A stretch of DNA of 64,000 nt from Cladochytrium replicatum (GCA_025526935.1 JAHLKD010000129.1:57014-121013); one strand, 5' to 3'. Shown: positions 20,906 to 33,308, counted from the stretch's first letter. Notes: a model not told the origin generated them from the letters alone. Program-made: numbers and translations.

Positions 20906-23900
20906 CTAAGGCATATCCAAATCAACAAAAGCAGACAAGATAGAATCAGGAGCTGGAGACAAAACTAGGTCATAACCAAGACAGTTTGACCAAATGCGGT
21001 TAAGTGCACGAAGAACAAGAACCCACTGGGAAAAAGCAGGGGAAGGATAAAAAGGCCGTGGTGAAAGCATATCAATTGCAATGTCAAGAGGTAGGCGGGG
21101 ATCGTCAGGCGGGCCTAGATCAAAACTAGCAGACAAACTAGCACGCAAATGTAGACACACAGAGACATGGGCACGCGACACTTCAGGGGCATCATGACAG
21201 TTCCTACAATAAGGTCGGGGGTTTGGAAACAGGCGGCCAAGCCGATATAGCAGGAACAAACGAAGACATACTGTTGGGAGATGTTGGTGTGGGGGTAGCA
21301 ACAAAGGGTGGCGAAGTTTCAAATTGCAGACAGGGGCAAACGAAACTGCAATTGGTCCATTATGTGCAACAGCTAAAGACTGAAAATGCAACATCAACGG
21401 ATGAAGTGGGGGCACAACAGGCATAGGAACAATGAGATCATTGTGACAAGCGGAAAAATAAGGAGATGAACCATAACCTACTGGAGATGACTGATAGAAT
21501 TGCAACACAGCAGCTGGTAACAGAGGGCTGGAATCACTAGACCAGCGAGCAAACATACGTGCCTGAAGGTACTTCAGCCTGAACTCAAAAGTAGGAATTT
21601 GCGCCAACAGCAACAAACCAACACGCGAAGTGGTATGGGCTAGCGAAAACAGACGACACAGTGCATGATAACAAAAACGCTCGAGTACCTGAAGCTGAGC
21701 AGTGGAAGGCCGAATAAGTGCTAAACCAAACTTAAGTGAAGGTCTAATAAAAGACAAAAACAACAACCTGGCAACACAAGGAGCAGACCCACCAAAGTAC
21801 GAGACATAAGGTGCAAAAAGATACAATGAGGCACGAGCTTTCTCTAAGCGATGATCAATAGTTGCAGCAAGATCAAACCCTTCAATAGTAAAATAGTGAC
21901 CAAGGTATCTAAATGAAACCTCTACAGGGAGGGCAGAGCCATGAAGCTTCAAGGGGGTGGGTAACCGTTGAGAAGATAACACAGCACACTTTGAAGGTGA
22001 AAACACAAAATGAGAAGCTAAAGCAAAATCTTCACAAATTTTCAATGCACGTTGGGCCTGCTCAGGGGTGGCAGAAAACAAAGCTATGTCATCAGCAAAA
22101 AACAACGAATTGAAAACAGGAGTGTTATAAGAAAACCTAGCAAGATGAGAAGATTCACGACGAAGGAGCTGTGCTAAAGGATTGATGAAAACTGAGTACA
22201 AGAACGGAGACAAAACAGAACCTTGAAAAAGACCTCGTGGAAGCGAAAACAAATCAGAAGAACGATTCTCTATAACAACCTGAGAAGAACAACGATCAAA
22301 CATACTCATCAAAACAGAGATCAAACGGTTTGGAATTCTGGGAAATTGACGAAGACGTTCCCACAAAAGAGGCCTATGCACAGTATCATACGCTGCTTTA
22401 ATATCTAAGAAAGTAACACAATAAGGCAGAGCAGTGCGGGAAGCCCGTCGAAGGGTAGTATCTAATGCAAAAACACACTCAACACCTGAACGATTGGCCT
22501 GGAAACCAGTTTGGGCGGGATCAAGTTTACCAACATGAGCTACAAGCATAGGAAGCAGGGTACGCTCAAAGATTTTTCTATCAACATTGGTTAAAGTAAT
22601 GGGGCGGTACTGACTAATATCACCAATGGAGCCCTTGTTCTTCCAAACAGGTAACAACAAGCCAGCATTCCATGCAGAGGGCGACAAACCTGAACGGAAA
22701 ATAGCATTTGAAAGTTGAACAAAAAGGATAGCAACATCAGAAGCTAACAGCTTAAATAACTCAGCTGGAATATGGTTTGGGCCAGGAGCAGAGTTGTTTG
22801 GGGAAGAACAAATAGCACAAACAAAGTCACTAACACTAACTGACACAGAATCATTCAGCGCATGTAGACGAACGTGTTCTGCACTGGCAGAGGATTGTGC
22901 AAACTGAGTCTGATAAACGGAGGCAAAGTGATTGTGATAATGAGATAAAGAGGCAGGATCAGACAATAAACCACTTGCAGCTGAGCACCCTTGATGACAC
23001 CTACGCGCGGTGGAAAGAACTTTGCTAACCTCGGTTAAAGAACTAGGAGAAGAACTAAACATATTGTCGCCAGAAGCCTCTCGAGCTCGCTGAGAAAGGG
23101 ACCAAGTACGAAAAGCTTTGACACGCTCACGCGATAGCCGGTCACGCTCCAAGCGGCAATACTCAACTAAAACAGGATCAGGATCATCACAGGAAGAAAC
23201 AGCTAAATAGTGCTTATGAGCAAGTAAGTAGCTCCGTCGCAAGGCCACTAAATGCGGCGGCAACAATGGCAGGGCAGGGCGACGGCGAACTAAACTGGGG
23301 GTCCAATGACACAAGCAGCACAGGAAGTAACAAAGGACAAAATAATATCCAATGCAGAGTCAATACATCCCTGTGCAACATCCACAGACATTTGGGCAAA
23401 GGCGGGAGCTTCTAAAATTGGACTGAGTGCAGCATTGACATCAGCAAGGTGGGATCAAAAAACAAATGTCCCACATCCTCCATTGCTTGAAAGACAGCAG
23501 GTTCACGCAACAGATGAGCAGCCCAGCGCTTGTGGGGGGGTGCAGCAGAGGGAGCGCTGGCATTGGGAGGAGCAAAAGAAAAAAACAGCTGTAACCGGAA
23601 AATGGTCAGAAGCCCAAGGCATAAACTCGCCGTCGGCTAGACGACTATGAACTATGTAAGAAATAGGATCACATTGAAGCAGATGATTGACTATACGCTC
23701 TAGTAATGACCATATTCTCATGAACTCTCTGTCAGTGCATCTTGGCCAGATAATGAAGTCACCATTGCGAGAAGAAAATGTGGGGTTATGACAGGAAGGG
23801 TGCTTAACTAGAGAGAAACTAGCGGCAGAAATAAATTGCTCAAACAACCTACCCCTACGATTTGAAGAATGATCACCAGTAGCTAAAAAACGGGCATTGA

Positions 23901-24330
23901 AATCGCCCAACAAAAGAACAGGGCACGGAGACGACGGGACATGTTGAGGAAGTGAAGCAATAAACTCTTCAAGGAAGGGGTCCTGAGCAATACCACACGG
24001 AGGCAAATAATACCCTCCAACCAAAAGCCCACGAAATGTAAACCATAGAGAGGTGCCACCATAACTAGAAACGAGACGGAAATCAGAAGCTCTACAAAGA
24101 CTGCGATTGATCAAGACTCCCACACCAGCCCGTCGTGTACCCGATGACCCAGGAGAAAAACGAGTGTCAAAAATCAAATCTGGAGAAGGCAGCGGGTCTA
24201 AAGGAAAAAGGTGTGTTTCAGTCAGGAGCAGAAAAACAATGTGATTTGCGCGCATAAAACGAAACAGTGAATCAAGAACTCCAAAGCTCAAATTGCGACA
24301 ATTGAAGGTACCAACTCGAACACTAATCAT
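20906..24330 (-). pseudogene. LINE C ORF2 (APE endonuclease - reverse transcriptase), few lesions
   Basis: ATG 24330. The endonuclease half is open from 24330 to about 23460 with GTFNCRN, LTETH, LLGDFNARF and ASDHFPV motifs. At 23667-23758 about 38 bp present in LINE D is replaced by roughly 80 bp, keeping the frame open but destroying the conserved NGDSIIDLLF block. One base is missing in each of two G-runs (near 23295 and 23455) relative to LINE D, shifting the frame. The reverse transcriptase half is open as 802 codons (20906-23314) with GDISQYRPITL, DIKAAYDT, GLFQGSVLSP, LFFADDIALF and a C-terminal CRNC-x9-H-x3-C finger. Confidence 0.92.
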
Positions 24331-25725
24331 TGATGAAGATGGGTTGAGCGAGGCTGACGCGCAATCCCGCGGGCACTGTCCAGCACAGTTTCCTGAGCAT
24401 CCATGGGGAGCTGACCACGGACATACAGGAAAATAGCGATCAGTAACTGAACTGAGGATATGTGCATATCTCTTGTGGACAACTTCCCTGACCGCAGCCT
24501 TCCCGCTGCTCCAAAGGCAGAGTAGAGGCTCGGCGAAGAAAGTCAGGGTTTGATTCGTCAGTGGAAGCTTCCTGGGTGGAGAAGTGCGCACGGAGAGCAA
24601 TTGCGGTTGAGCGAATACAGATAAAGGAAGCAATGTTGCGACCAACGAAACTGATGTGGCGGATACCACGCACCACCTCATCGCTCAAGAGAGCCCTCAG
24701 CATGGTCCGCACAAAGCCGAGCCGCTGTCTCATGATGTCCTTGATGTACACAGTGGTCAAATCATCCACACGGGCCTGAAGATCAGCTGGTGGGGAGACC
24801 AGCAGCGGAGAGGTCGGAGGATAGAATACGACAGGCCGAGGGCCACGAAGGCTGACATTCGAATGGGGTCACGACCAGCAAGGGCAGTCCTGACAGCTTC
24901 TGTACGAGATTCAGCACTCAGTGTGGGGAGACTCTCAAGCACACGGGCACGGGCATTGGCAGCAGCAGCGCATAAGTGCGTGGACCACGAGGTCCACGTG
25001 GGGCAGGTCGACTAGACGGGGGGCGAGGGCCAGGAGCACCAGAGTTCCCAAGATCGTCCTGAATTGAAGGATTACCATGCAGTTGTCTAGGTGGAAGGCA
25101 CACAGGCACAGCCACATCATCATGGCAGGGAGACAGGGGCAACCGGAGGTGAAGGCGAAGGCAGCGGCCTCCCAAAGCGACCCACCAGATCCTCGGCCAT
25201 ATCACGACAAACACTAAAAAATTCAGCAGGAGTGTCCCTCGGCAAATGTGCAAGCATAGGATCCAGCATCGCCAACGGATCAAAGGTTGCACAAACAGAT
25301 CGCATCTGAGTGAGAACGACACGGAGATCGGCCAGAGATGCAACACTCGAGGGAGCAGCCACAGCAGCAAGAACCCGGACACCCGGCAGATGTGATCGGG
25401 AACGAGAACGGGAGCGACCACGGGGCAATTCATGTTCAGCAGGTCTTTTGGCGCGTCGGTCACGTGATCGGAAGTCACGTGATTCGGCATTTTCATCCTC
25501 CCCCCATATTCACATCATCGGCCCAGTGAATTGGAGAGGCAGGAGCGGAGAATGGAAGCTGTGGAGCGGAATTTTCAACAGAGGAGGCACGGGGGTGCGA
25601 ACGGGCCTCAAAAATCACGGTGCCACCAGAAAGTCCATGTCAGGGGGCACAGCGGGGGGTGCGGCGGGCGGCGCGGCATGCGGCGCATCAGGCGGCTGCG
25701 CATGCAGAGCGCTGGGAGGCGGCAT
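24327..25725 (-). pseudogene. LINE C ORF1, frameshifted
   Basis: Corresponds along its length to the intact ORF1 of LINE D (start MPPPSAL at 25725, end at TGA 24327). The frame is broken at several 1-2 base indels, leaving overlapping frames at 24440-24769, 24757-24942, 24918-25496 and 25120-25428. The stop TGA overlaps the ORF2 start as ATGA. Confidence 0.88.
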
Positions 25726-25754
25726 TGATTTTTGTGTGAGTGAGAGAAGGGAGA

Positions 25755-25815
<61 letters not shown>

Positions 25816-25832
25816 GAGAGAGAGAAGGTGTC

Positions 25833-26128
25833 TTTTTTTTTTTTTTTTTTGAATGTTATAACATGTATTGACAATGCTTAATCAGTACATGTCACCCCGT
25901 GTACTTCAACCAAGATTTGGAATCTTCAGTACTTGGGGAGCCGTGCGAGCCGTAGGAAAGAGGAGCGAAGGCAATGGCGAATCGAAGGAGGTGTGGCGCG
26001 GTACTTGCACGTGACACGATATTGCGAGAGATATATTTCGTAGGAAATTCGAATCCAGTCCCCTATAGGATTCGAACCGCGGAGTTTAGCTTCGAAAGTC
26101 GCATTCGTACCGACTGAGCCACTATGAG
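25833..26128 (-). mobile_element. tRNA-derived SINE sharing its 3' tail with the LINEs
   Basis: A 296-bp unit on the minus strand. Its head (26128 leftward) is tRNA-like: box A TGGCTCAGTCGG at 26121-26110 and box B GGTTCGAATCC at 26078-26068, correctly ordered for an internal RNA polymerase III promoter. The anticodon region no longer folds cleanly, so the parent tRNA is uncertain. The 3' half carries CCTACGGCTCGCACGGCTCC and a GGGTGACATGTACTG block, matching the LINE C/D 3' end, then a poly(A) tail (T-run 25833-25850). A shared tail is the known way SINEs borrow a LINE's reverse transcriptase. The unit sits exactly between the 5' end of LINE C and the tail of LINE D. Confidence 0.85.
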
Positions 26129-26288
26129 TTTTTTTTTTTTTTTTTGAACTTCATAATATGTATTTATTGTCCAACCAATACATATCACCCGCTGGTGCAA
26201 AATCCAAATACAAGTGTAAAAATACACGTAAATTGGCAGCACATGGGGAGCCGTGCGAGCCGTAGGAAAAGTAAAATGTTTCAAAACA

Positions 26289-29200
26289 CTAAGGCATATC
26301 CAAATCAACAAAAGCAGACAAGATACAATGAGGAGCTGGAGACAAAACTAACTCATAACCAAGACAGTTTGACCAAATGCGGTTAAGTGCACGAAGAACA
26401 AGAACCCACTGGGAAAAAGCAGGGGAAGGATAAAAAGGCCGTGGTGAAAGCATATCAATTGCAATGTCAAGAGGTAGGCGGGGATCATCAGGCGGGCCTA
26501 GATCAAAACTAGCAGACAAACTAGCACGCAAATGTAGACACACAGAGACATGGGCACGCGACACTTCAGGGGCATCATGACAGTTCCTACAATAAGGTCG
26601 GGGGTTTGGAAACAGGCGGCCAAGCCGATATAGCAGGAACAAACGAAGACATACTGTTGGGAGATGTTGGTGTGGGGGTAGCAACAAAGGGTGGCGAAGT
26701 TTCAAATTGCGGACAGGGGCAAACGAAACTGCAATTGGTCCATTATGTGCAACAGCTAAAGACTGAAAATGCAACATCAACGGATGAAGTGGGGGCACAA
26801 CAGGCATAGGAACAATGAGATCATTGTGACAAGCAGAAAAATAAGGAGATGAACCATAACCTACTGGAGATGACCTGAGAGAATTGCAACACAGCAGCTG
26901 GTAACAGAGGGCTGGAATCACTAGACCAGCGAGCAAACATACGTGCCTGAAGGTACTTCAGCCTGAACTCAAAAGTAGGAATTTGCGCTAACAGCAACAA
27001 ACCAACACGCGAAGTGGTATGGGCTAGTCGAAAACAGACGACACAGTGCATGATAACAAAAACGCTCGAGTACCTGAAGCTGAGCAGTGGAAGGCCGAAT
27101 AAGTGCTAAACCAAACTCAAGTGAAGGTCTAATAAAAGACAGAAACAACAACCTGGCAACACGAGGAGCAGACCCACCAAAGTACGAGACATAAGGTGCA
27201 AAAAGATACAATGAGGCACGAGCTTTCTCTAAGCGATGATCAATAGTTGCAGCAAGATCAAACCCTTCAATAGTAAAATAGTGACCAAGGTATCTAAATG
27301 AAACCTCTACAGGGAGGGCAGAGCCATGAAGCTTCAAGGGGGTGGGTAACCGTAGAGAAGATAACACAGCACACTTTGAAGGTGAAAACACAAAATGAGA
27401 AGCTAAAGCAAAATCTTCACAAATTTTCAATGCACGTTGGGCCTGCTCAGGGGTGGCAGAAAACAAAGCTATGTCATCAGCAAAAAACAACGAATTGAAA
27501 ACAGGAGTGTTATAAGAAAACCTAGCAAGATGAGAAGATTCACGACGAAGGAGCTGTGCTAAAGGATTGATGAAAACTGAGTACAAGAACGGAGACAAAA
27601 CAGAACCTTGAAAAAGACCTCGTGGAAGCGAAAACAAATCAGAAGAACGATTCTCTATAACAACCTGAGAAGAACAACGATCAAACATACTCATCAAAAC
27701 AGAGATCAAACGGTTTGGAATTCTGGGAAATTGACAAAGACGTTCCCACAAAAGAGGCCTATACACAGTATCATACGCTGCTTTAATATCTAAGAAAGTA
27801 ACACAATAAGGCAGAGCAGTGCGGGAAGCCCGTCGAAGGGTAGCATCTAATGCAAAAACACACTCAACACCTGAACGATTGGCCTGGAAACCAGCTTGGG
27901 CGGGATCAAGTTTACCAACATGAGCTACAAGCATAGGAAGCAGGGTACGCTCAAAGATTTTTCTATCAACATTGGTTAAAGTAATGGGGCGGTACTGACT
28001 AATATCACCAATGGAGCCCTTATTCTTCCAAACAGGTAACAACAAGCCAGCATTCCATGCAGAGGGCGACAAACCTGAACGGAAAATAGCGTTTGAAAGT
28101 TGAACAAAAAGGATAGCAACATCAGAAGCTAACGGCTTAAATAACTCAGCTGGAATATGGTTTGGGCCAGGAGCAGAGTTGTTTGGGGAAGAACGAATAG
28201 CACAAACAAAGTCACTAACACTAACTGACACAGAATCATTCAGCACATGTAGACGAACGTGTTCTGCACTGGCAGAGGATTGTGCAAACTGAGTCTGATA
28301 AACGGAGGCAAAGTAATTGCGATAATGAGATAAAGAGGCAGGATCAGACAATAAACCACTTGCAGCTGAGCGCCGTTGATGACACCTACGCGCGGTGGAA
28401 AGAACTTTGCTAACCTCGGTTAAAGAACTAGGAGAAGAACTAAACATATTGTCGCCAGAAGCCTCTTGAGCTCGCTGAGAAAGGGACCAAGTACGAAAAG
28501 CTTTGACACGCTCACGCGATAGCCGGTCACGCTCCAAGCGGCAATACTCAACTAAAACAGGATCAGGATCATCACAGGAAGAAACAGCTAAATAGTGCTT
28601 ATGAGCAAGTAAGTAGCTCCGTCGCAAGGCCACTAAATGCGGCGGCAACAATGGCAGGGCAGGGCGACGGCGAACTAAACTGGGGGGTCCAATGACACAA
28701 GCAGCACAGGAAGTAACAAAGGACAAAATAATATCCAATGCAGAGTCAATACATCCCTGTGCAACATCCACAGACATTTGGGCAAAGGCGGGAGCTTCTA
28801 AAATTGGACTGAGTGCAGCATTGACATCAGCAAGGGTGGGATCAAAAAACAAATGTCCCACATCCTCCATTGCTTGAAAGACAGCAGGTTCACGCAACAG
28901 ATGAGCAGCCCAGCGCTTGTGGGGGGGTGCAGCAGAGGGAGCGCTGGCATTGGGAGGAGCAAATGAAACAACAGCTGTAACCGGAAAATGGTCAGAAGCC
29001 CAAGGCATAAACTCGCCGTCGGCTAGACGACTATGAACTATGTAAGAAATAGGATCACATTGAAGCAGAGGATTGACAAACAACAAATCGATAATGGAGT
29101 CACCATTGCGAGAAGAAAATGTGGGGTTATGACAGGAAGGGTGCTTAACTAGAGAGAAACTAGCGGCAGAAATAAATTGCTCAAACAACCTACCCCTACG

Positions 29201-29666
29201 ATTTGAAGAATGATCACCAGTAGCTAAAAAACGGGCATTGAAATCGCCCAACAAAAGAACAGGGCACGGAGACGACGGGACATGTTGAGGAAGTGAAGCA
29301 ATAAACTCTTCAAGGAAGGGGTCCTGAGCAATACCACACGGAGGCAAATAATACCCTCCAACCAAAAGCCCACGAAATGTAAACCATAGAGAGGTGCCAC
29401 CAGAACTAGAAACGAGACGGAAATCAGAAGCTCTACAAAGACTGCGATTGATCAAGACTCCCACACCAGCCCGTCGTGTACCCGATGACCCAGGAGAAAA
29501 ACTCAAAAATCAAATCTGGAGAAGGCAGCGGGTCTAAAGGAAAAAGGTGTGTTTCAGTCAGGAGCAGAAAAACAATGTGATTTGCGCGCATAAAACGAAA
29601 CAGTGAATCAAGAACTCCAAAGCTCAAATTGCGACAATTGAAGGTACCAACTCGAACACTAATCAT
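26289..29666 (-). pseudogene. LINE D ORF2 (APE endonuclease - reverse transcriptase), three frameshifts
   Basis: ATG at 29666, overlapping the ORF1 stop as ATGA. Compared with LINE C it has lost 5 bp near 29503 (after the LIFD block of the endonuclease) and gained single bases near 27030 and 26873. The main frame (26969-29506) is open for 845 codons. It shows LLGDFNARF, NGDSIIDLLFV, ASDHFPV, GDISQYRPITL, DIKAAYDT, GLFQGSVLSP, LFFADDIALF and SFRYLGHYF. The C-terminal CRNC-x9-H-x3-C finger lies in the third frame (26289-26936). No RNase H domain is evident. Confidence 0.93.
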
Positions 29667-31060
29667 TGACGAAGATGGGTTGAGCGAGGCTGACGCGCAA
29701 TCCCGCGGGCACTGTCCAGCACAGTTTCCTGAGCATCCATGGGGAGCTGACCACGGACATACAGGAAAATAGCAGGATCAGTAACTGAACTGAGGATATG
29801 TGCATATCTCTTGTGAACAACTTCCCTGACCGCAGCCTCCCGCTGCTCCAAAGGCAGAGTAGAGGCTCGGCGAAGAAAGTCAGGGTTTGATTCGTCAGTG
29901 GAAGCTTCCTGGGTGGAGAAGTGCGCACGGAGAGCAATTGCGGTTGAGCGAATACAGATAAAGGAAGCAATGTTGCGACCAACGAAACTGATGTGGCGGA
30001 TACCACGCACCACCTCATCGCCCAAGAGAGCCCTCAGCATGGTCCGCACAAAGCCGAGCCGCTGTCTCATGATGTCCTTGATGTACACAGTGGTCAAATC
30101 ATCCACACGGGCCTGAAGATCAGCAGGTGGGGAGACCAGCAGCGGAGAGGTCGGAGGATAGAATACGACAGGCCGAGGGCCACGAAGGCTGACATTCGAA
30201 GTGGGGTCACGACCAGCAAGGGCAGTCCTGACAGCTTCTGTACGAGATTCAGCACTCAGTGTGGGGAGACTCTCAAGCACACGGGCACGGGCATTGGCAG
30301 CAGCAGCGGCATAAGTGCGTGGACCAAGAGGTCCACGTGGGGCAGGTCGACTAGACGGGGGGCGAGGGCCAGGAGCACCAGAGTTCCCAAGATCGTCCTG
30401 AATTGAAGGATTACCATGCAGTTGTCTAGGGGGAAGGCACACAGGCGCAGCCACATCATCATGGCGGGAGACAGGGGCAACCGGAGGTGAAGGCGAAGGC
30501 AGCGGCCTCCCAAAGCGACCCACCAGATCCTCGGCCATATCACGACAAACACTAAAAAATTCAGCAGGAGTGTCCCTCGGCAAATGTGCAAGCATAGGAT
30601 CCAGCATCGCCAACGGATCAAAGGTTGCACAAACAGATCGCATCTGAGTGAGAACGACACGGAGATCGGCCAGAGATGCAACACTCGAGGGAGCAGCCAC
30701 AGCAGCAAGAACCCGGACACCCGGCAGATGTGATCGGGAACGAGAACGGGAGCGACCACGGGGCAATTCATGTTCAGCAGGTCTTTTGGCGCGTCGGTCA
30801 CGTGATCCGAAGTCACGTGATTCGGCATTTTCATCCTCCCCCATATTCACATCATCAGCCCAGTGAATTGGAGAGGCAGGAGCGGAGAATGGAAGCTGTG
30901 GAGCGGAATTTTCAACAGAGGAGGCACGGGGGCGCGAACGGGCCTCAAAAATCACGGTGCCACCAGAAAGTCCATCAGGGGGCACAGGGGGGGTTGCGGC
31001 GGGCGGCGCGGCATGCGGCGCATCAGGCAGCTGCGCATGCGGAGCGCTGGGAGGCGGCAT
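29663..31060 (-). CDS. LINE D ORF1 protein, intact
   Basis: 465 codons from ATG 31060 to TGA 29663-29665. The frame stays open further upstream through the CT repeat (poly Ser-Leu), but that has no ATG and is not taken as coding. The protein is Pro/Ala-rich at the N-terminus, has an RSRSRSRS patch near residue 105, an Ala-rich middle, and a C-terminal domain with [32 protein letters not shown] and [11 protein letters not shown] see no zinc knuckle and no clear RRM. By position it should be the RNA-binding particle protein of the element. Its last codon overlaps the ORF2 start, suggesting stop-restart translation. Confidence 0.85.
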   Translation of the reverse strand: MPPPSAPHAQLPDAPHAAPPAATPPVPPDGLSGGTVIFEARSRPRASSVENSAPQLPFSAPASPIHWADDVNMGEDENAESRDFGSRDRRAKRPAEHELPRGRSRSRSRSHLPGVRVLAAVAAPSSVASLADLRVVLTQMRSVCATFDPLAMLDPMLAHLPRDTPAEFFSVCRDMAEDLVGRFGRPLPSPSPPVAPVSRHDDVAAPVCLPPRQLHGNPSIQDDLGNSGAPGPRPPSSRPAPRGPLGPRTYAAAAANARARVLESLPTLSAESRTEAVRTALAGRDPTSNVSLRGPRPVVFYPPTSPLLVSPPADLQARVDDLTTVYIKDIMRQRLGFVRTMLRALLGDEVVRGIRHISFVGRNIASFICIRSTAIALRAHFSTQEASTDESNPDFLRRASTLPLEQREAAVREVVHKRYAHILSSVTDPAIFLYVRGQLPMDAQETVLDSARGIARQPRSTHLRQ

Positions 31061-31068
31061 TGATTTTT

Positions 31069-31199
<131 letters not shown>

Positions 31200-31204
31200 G
31201 TTCG

Positions 31205-31276
31205 GATCCCTTGGCGCAACGGTAGCGCGTCTGACTCCAGATCAGAAGGTTAAGTGTTCAAATCACTTAGGGGTCA
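31205..31276 (+). tRNA. tRNA-Trp (anticodon CCA)
   Basis: 72-nt cloverleaf without intron. Acceptor GATCCCT pairs with AGGGGTC (31269-31275, one G-T pair); discriminator A at 31276. D-arm GCGC/GCGC, anticodon stem TCTGA/TCAGA with loop CTCCAGA (anticodon CCA at 31237-31239), variable AGGTT, T-arm AAGTG/CACTT with loop TTCAAAT. Boxes A and B are intact, so it should be transcribed. It is squeezed between LINE D (5 bp upstream) and a decayed copia LTR (immediately downstream). Confidence 0.96.
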
Positions 31277-32000
31277 CAATTTCCATTGAGCTTTAGAGAA
31301 GTTACCGTTTTTGCTTTCTTGTTTTACGGATCTTCTTTTTAATGACTTTGAGCCTGCCACACTCAAGGACAACTAAAGGATGCTGATTATGTTCAGAGTT
31401 TTATTTGAAATTTCAGATGGGGTTTAGTGTTTATCCATACACAGTCACACTCCCCCCGGAATGAACCTCTAAAAGTTTAAAAAGGAGAAGGATAAGTAGA
31501 GAAATGTTAAGTCAATGACATCCTCTTTGATAAAACCCTAACACAACTGATTAATTGACCATCAGCAAGGAAAAGTAACTATTTCTTGTTCAGTGGTGTT
31601 GAAGTTGTTCAAGTGAACATAACCTTAGATTGTGACAATGATAAATATGCTTAATAGTAGGCAGAGTCTTGGTAAGACTATCTGTAGTGTTGTCTTCAGA
31701 TGAATGACAGGAGAGTTCAGCATCCATAGACATTCACATGTAGCTTCGCAAAGAGCAACAATTTCAGCATGTGTGCTGGAAGAAGTGACAAGCTGTTTAG
31801 TTGATTTACATGCAATAGCAGTTCTGTTAAAAGCAAGAACATATCCTGTTTGTGATTTACTGCAACACTTCGCCTCGTTCAGGAAGCTGAGTTACCGGTG
31901 GTTAAAGTTATTAGCAGCCCACTCATGCTGCTCAGAGGCGGACTTTTGAGCAACAACATCACTGTCCTTTTGTGGTCGCATCTGATGCGTTCAAACTGGT
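31277..32000 (-). mobile_element. Decayed Ty1/copia relic (RNase H end plus 3' LTR)
   Basis: Read on the minus strand, 31862-31730 still gives a copia RNase H segment: GYVLAFNRTAIACKSTKQ followed by SSSTHAEIVALCEA and LWM. Then 31697-31647 gives DNTTDSLTKTLP, the usual end of the polyprotein. A purine-rich stretch (GGGGGGAG, 31457-31450) precedes a putative LTR beginning TGTGACTG at 31449 and running toward the tRNA. Stops and frameshifts throughout. The motifs differ from elements E, F and G, so this is another copia lineage. The outer limits are approximate; 32000-32100 may hold more of the reverse transcriptase. Confidence 0.7.
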
Positions 32001-32777
32001 CAATCCAGTGGTGGTTGGGGAATTGTGGTAGGTGCGAGAAAGATGCTCTCTCTTGAGCCCAAGAAAGAAATACCCTTATAAGAAGTGGAATTTAAGTGTT
32101 CTCAGACGAGTGTCCTCAGGCGTATGAAATAATGTTGTCCGTATGGGGGTGTGTGTCAATTGTCAATTGGGTCATGCGTTTGGCCTCAAAGATACATTTT
32201 TCAGCGAAAACAACAATACCATTAATAAGAACCTTTAATCATAACCAGACTGCCTTTAATACAGAAAGTACAGCAAACCACCTTACGAATCAGCACAGCC
32301 AAGCAAGAATCAATTCAAGATGAAAGGTGCCGGGCTCATTACAATGGCTATTGAGACGAATATGAATTAAAACATAGGACATATCTTTGTATGTATTGAG
32401 AACATATCTGGGTTCACCTGGGATGAGTACTCAATATCTGACGGAATCTTTGGTGCCGAGTTTGGAAGTATAAGAGCAATTAGTCTGGGAAAAGGATCTG
32501 GACAATCCAGATCTACTTTCTTCTCCGTTTTTCCTTCTATCTCTATTTGGGACTCCCAGGAAATAAGTCCCATGATACATCATTGAGAAACTCTGGTCTT
32601 TTTTTTCTATTCAACCACCAAGCAACATATTGCCAAAAAAAAATGTGCAATTCAAAAATAAGAATGAAATGAATATAGGGGAAGAGTTATGCATTATCCT
32701 AAGGCAAGAGACCGGTGTCAAGAGTCCATCCAACCGCAAGGAGGGCTAGAATTGACATTGGAAAATTTGTTTTGTCG
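32001..32777. other. Intergenic, probably partly decayed copia sequence
   Basis: No supported gene. The left part may continue the copia relic, but similarity is too weak to assert. The right part is the presumed promoter of the DUF1761-like gene and contains A-rich runs near 32630. Confidence 0.4.
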
Positions 32778-33308
32778 ATGCCAACGTCCAGTGTTTCGTG
32801 GTTCATCAGCACCTTGCTCGTCACTCAAATTGCAACTGCTCTATTCTACGCCAACCATGTTCTTGGCCGTACATGGCATCGTTTGCGGGGAGCCAGTGCG
32901 ATGAGGATGGCAGACCCGAAACAGCGTGAGCGTTTGCATGTTGACGTCTCGCAGGCACCTGCAATGGTAACGTTTCCTACCAAGCTGAATCTTATTGATG
33001 GTTAAAAAACCAGGCCAGCATTGTACAACAATCTTTACTGATTGTGGTGATACACGGAGCAGGCACTGTATTTGATTCTTCGACAATGACCTCAGCCAAA
33101 CTCGGAGGAGTCCTTTGGGCCGGTTAGTTTGAATTGTGCATTATTAATCCCATATTAAATCTGTAGTCGAGCAGTTCTGAGCTCGACGTTGCTCTCGTCA
33201 TATACGTCCCACACACTCCCATTCGGACTTTGGGCAATAGACAGTCTCCATCTGGCTATGCTACTTACACTGATATTCGTGTCTGTTCATTTGCAGCGAA
33301 CTTGGTAG
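32778..33308 (+). CDS. DUF1761-like four-helix membrane protein
   Basis: Three exons (32778-32966, 33014-33122, 33172-33308) encode 144 aa. The start ATG is the first in frame, just before the first helix. Helix 1 (VSWFISTLLVTQIATALFY) leads to a GRTWHRLRG turn; the other three helices are QQSLLIVVIHGAGTV, AKLGGVLWAAVLSS and SLHLAMLLTLIFVSV. This layout, with an early W/Y...lG.xW turn and LG.lW in the third helix, fits the DUF1761 family of small membrane proteins of unknown function. The acceptors at 33013 and 33171 were chosen because nearer AGs put stops in frame. The family call is moderate. Confidence 0.65.

Larger units (their letters stand above)
20742..25832 (-). mobile_element. LINE C: near-complete APE-type non-LTR retrotransposon
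   Basis: About 5.1 kb in minus orientation: poly(T) 20742-20762, 3' UTR with the tail core (CCAACCAATACATATCACCC), ORF2, ORF1, and a CT-rich 5' end (25740-25830 as GA). It is nearly identical to LINE D over its whole length, differing by scattered substitutions and small indels. Its 5' end abuts the poly(T) of the SINE and its 3' tail abuts the 5' end of LINE B. Both ORFs are broken, so this copy is inactive, but decay is slight. Confidence 0.92.
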
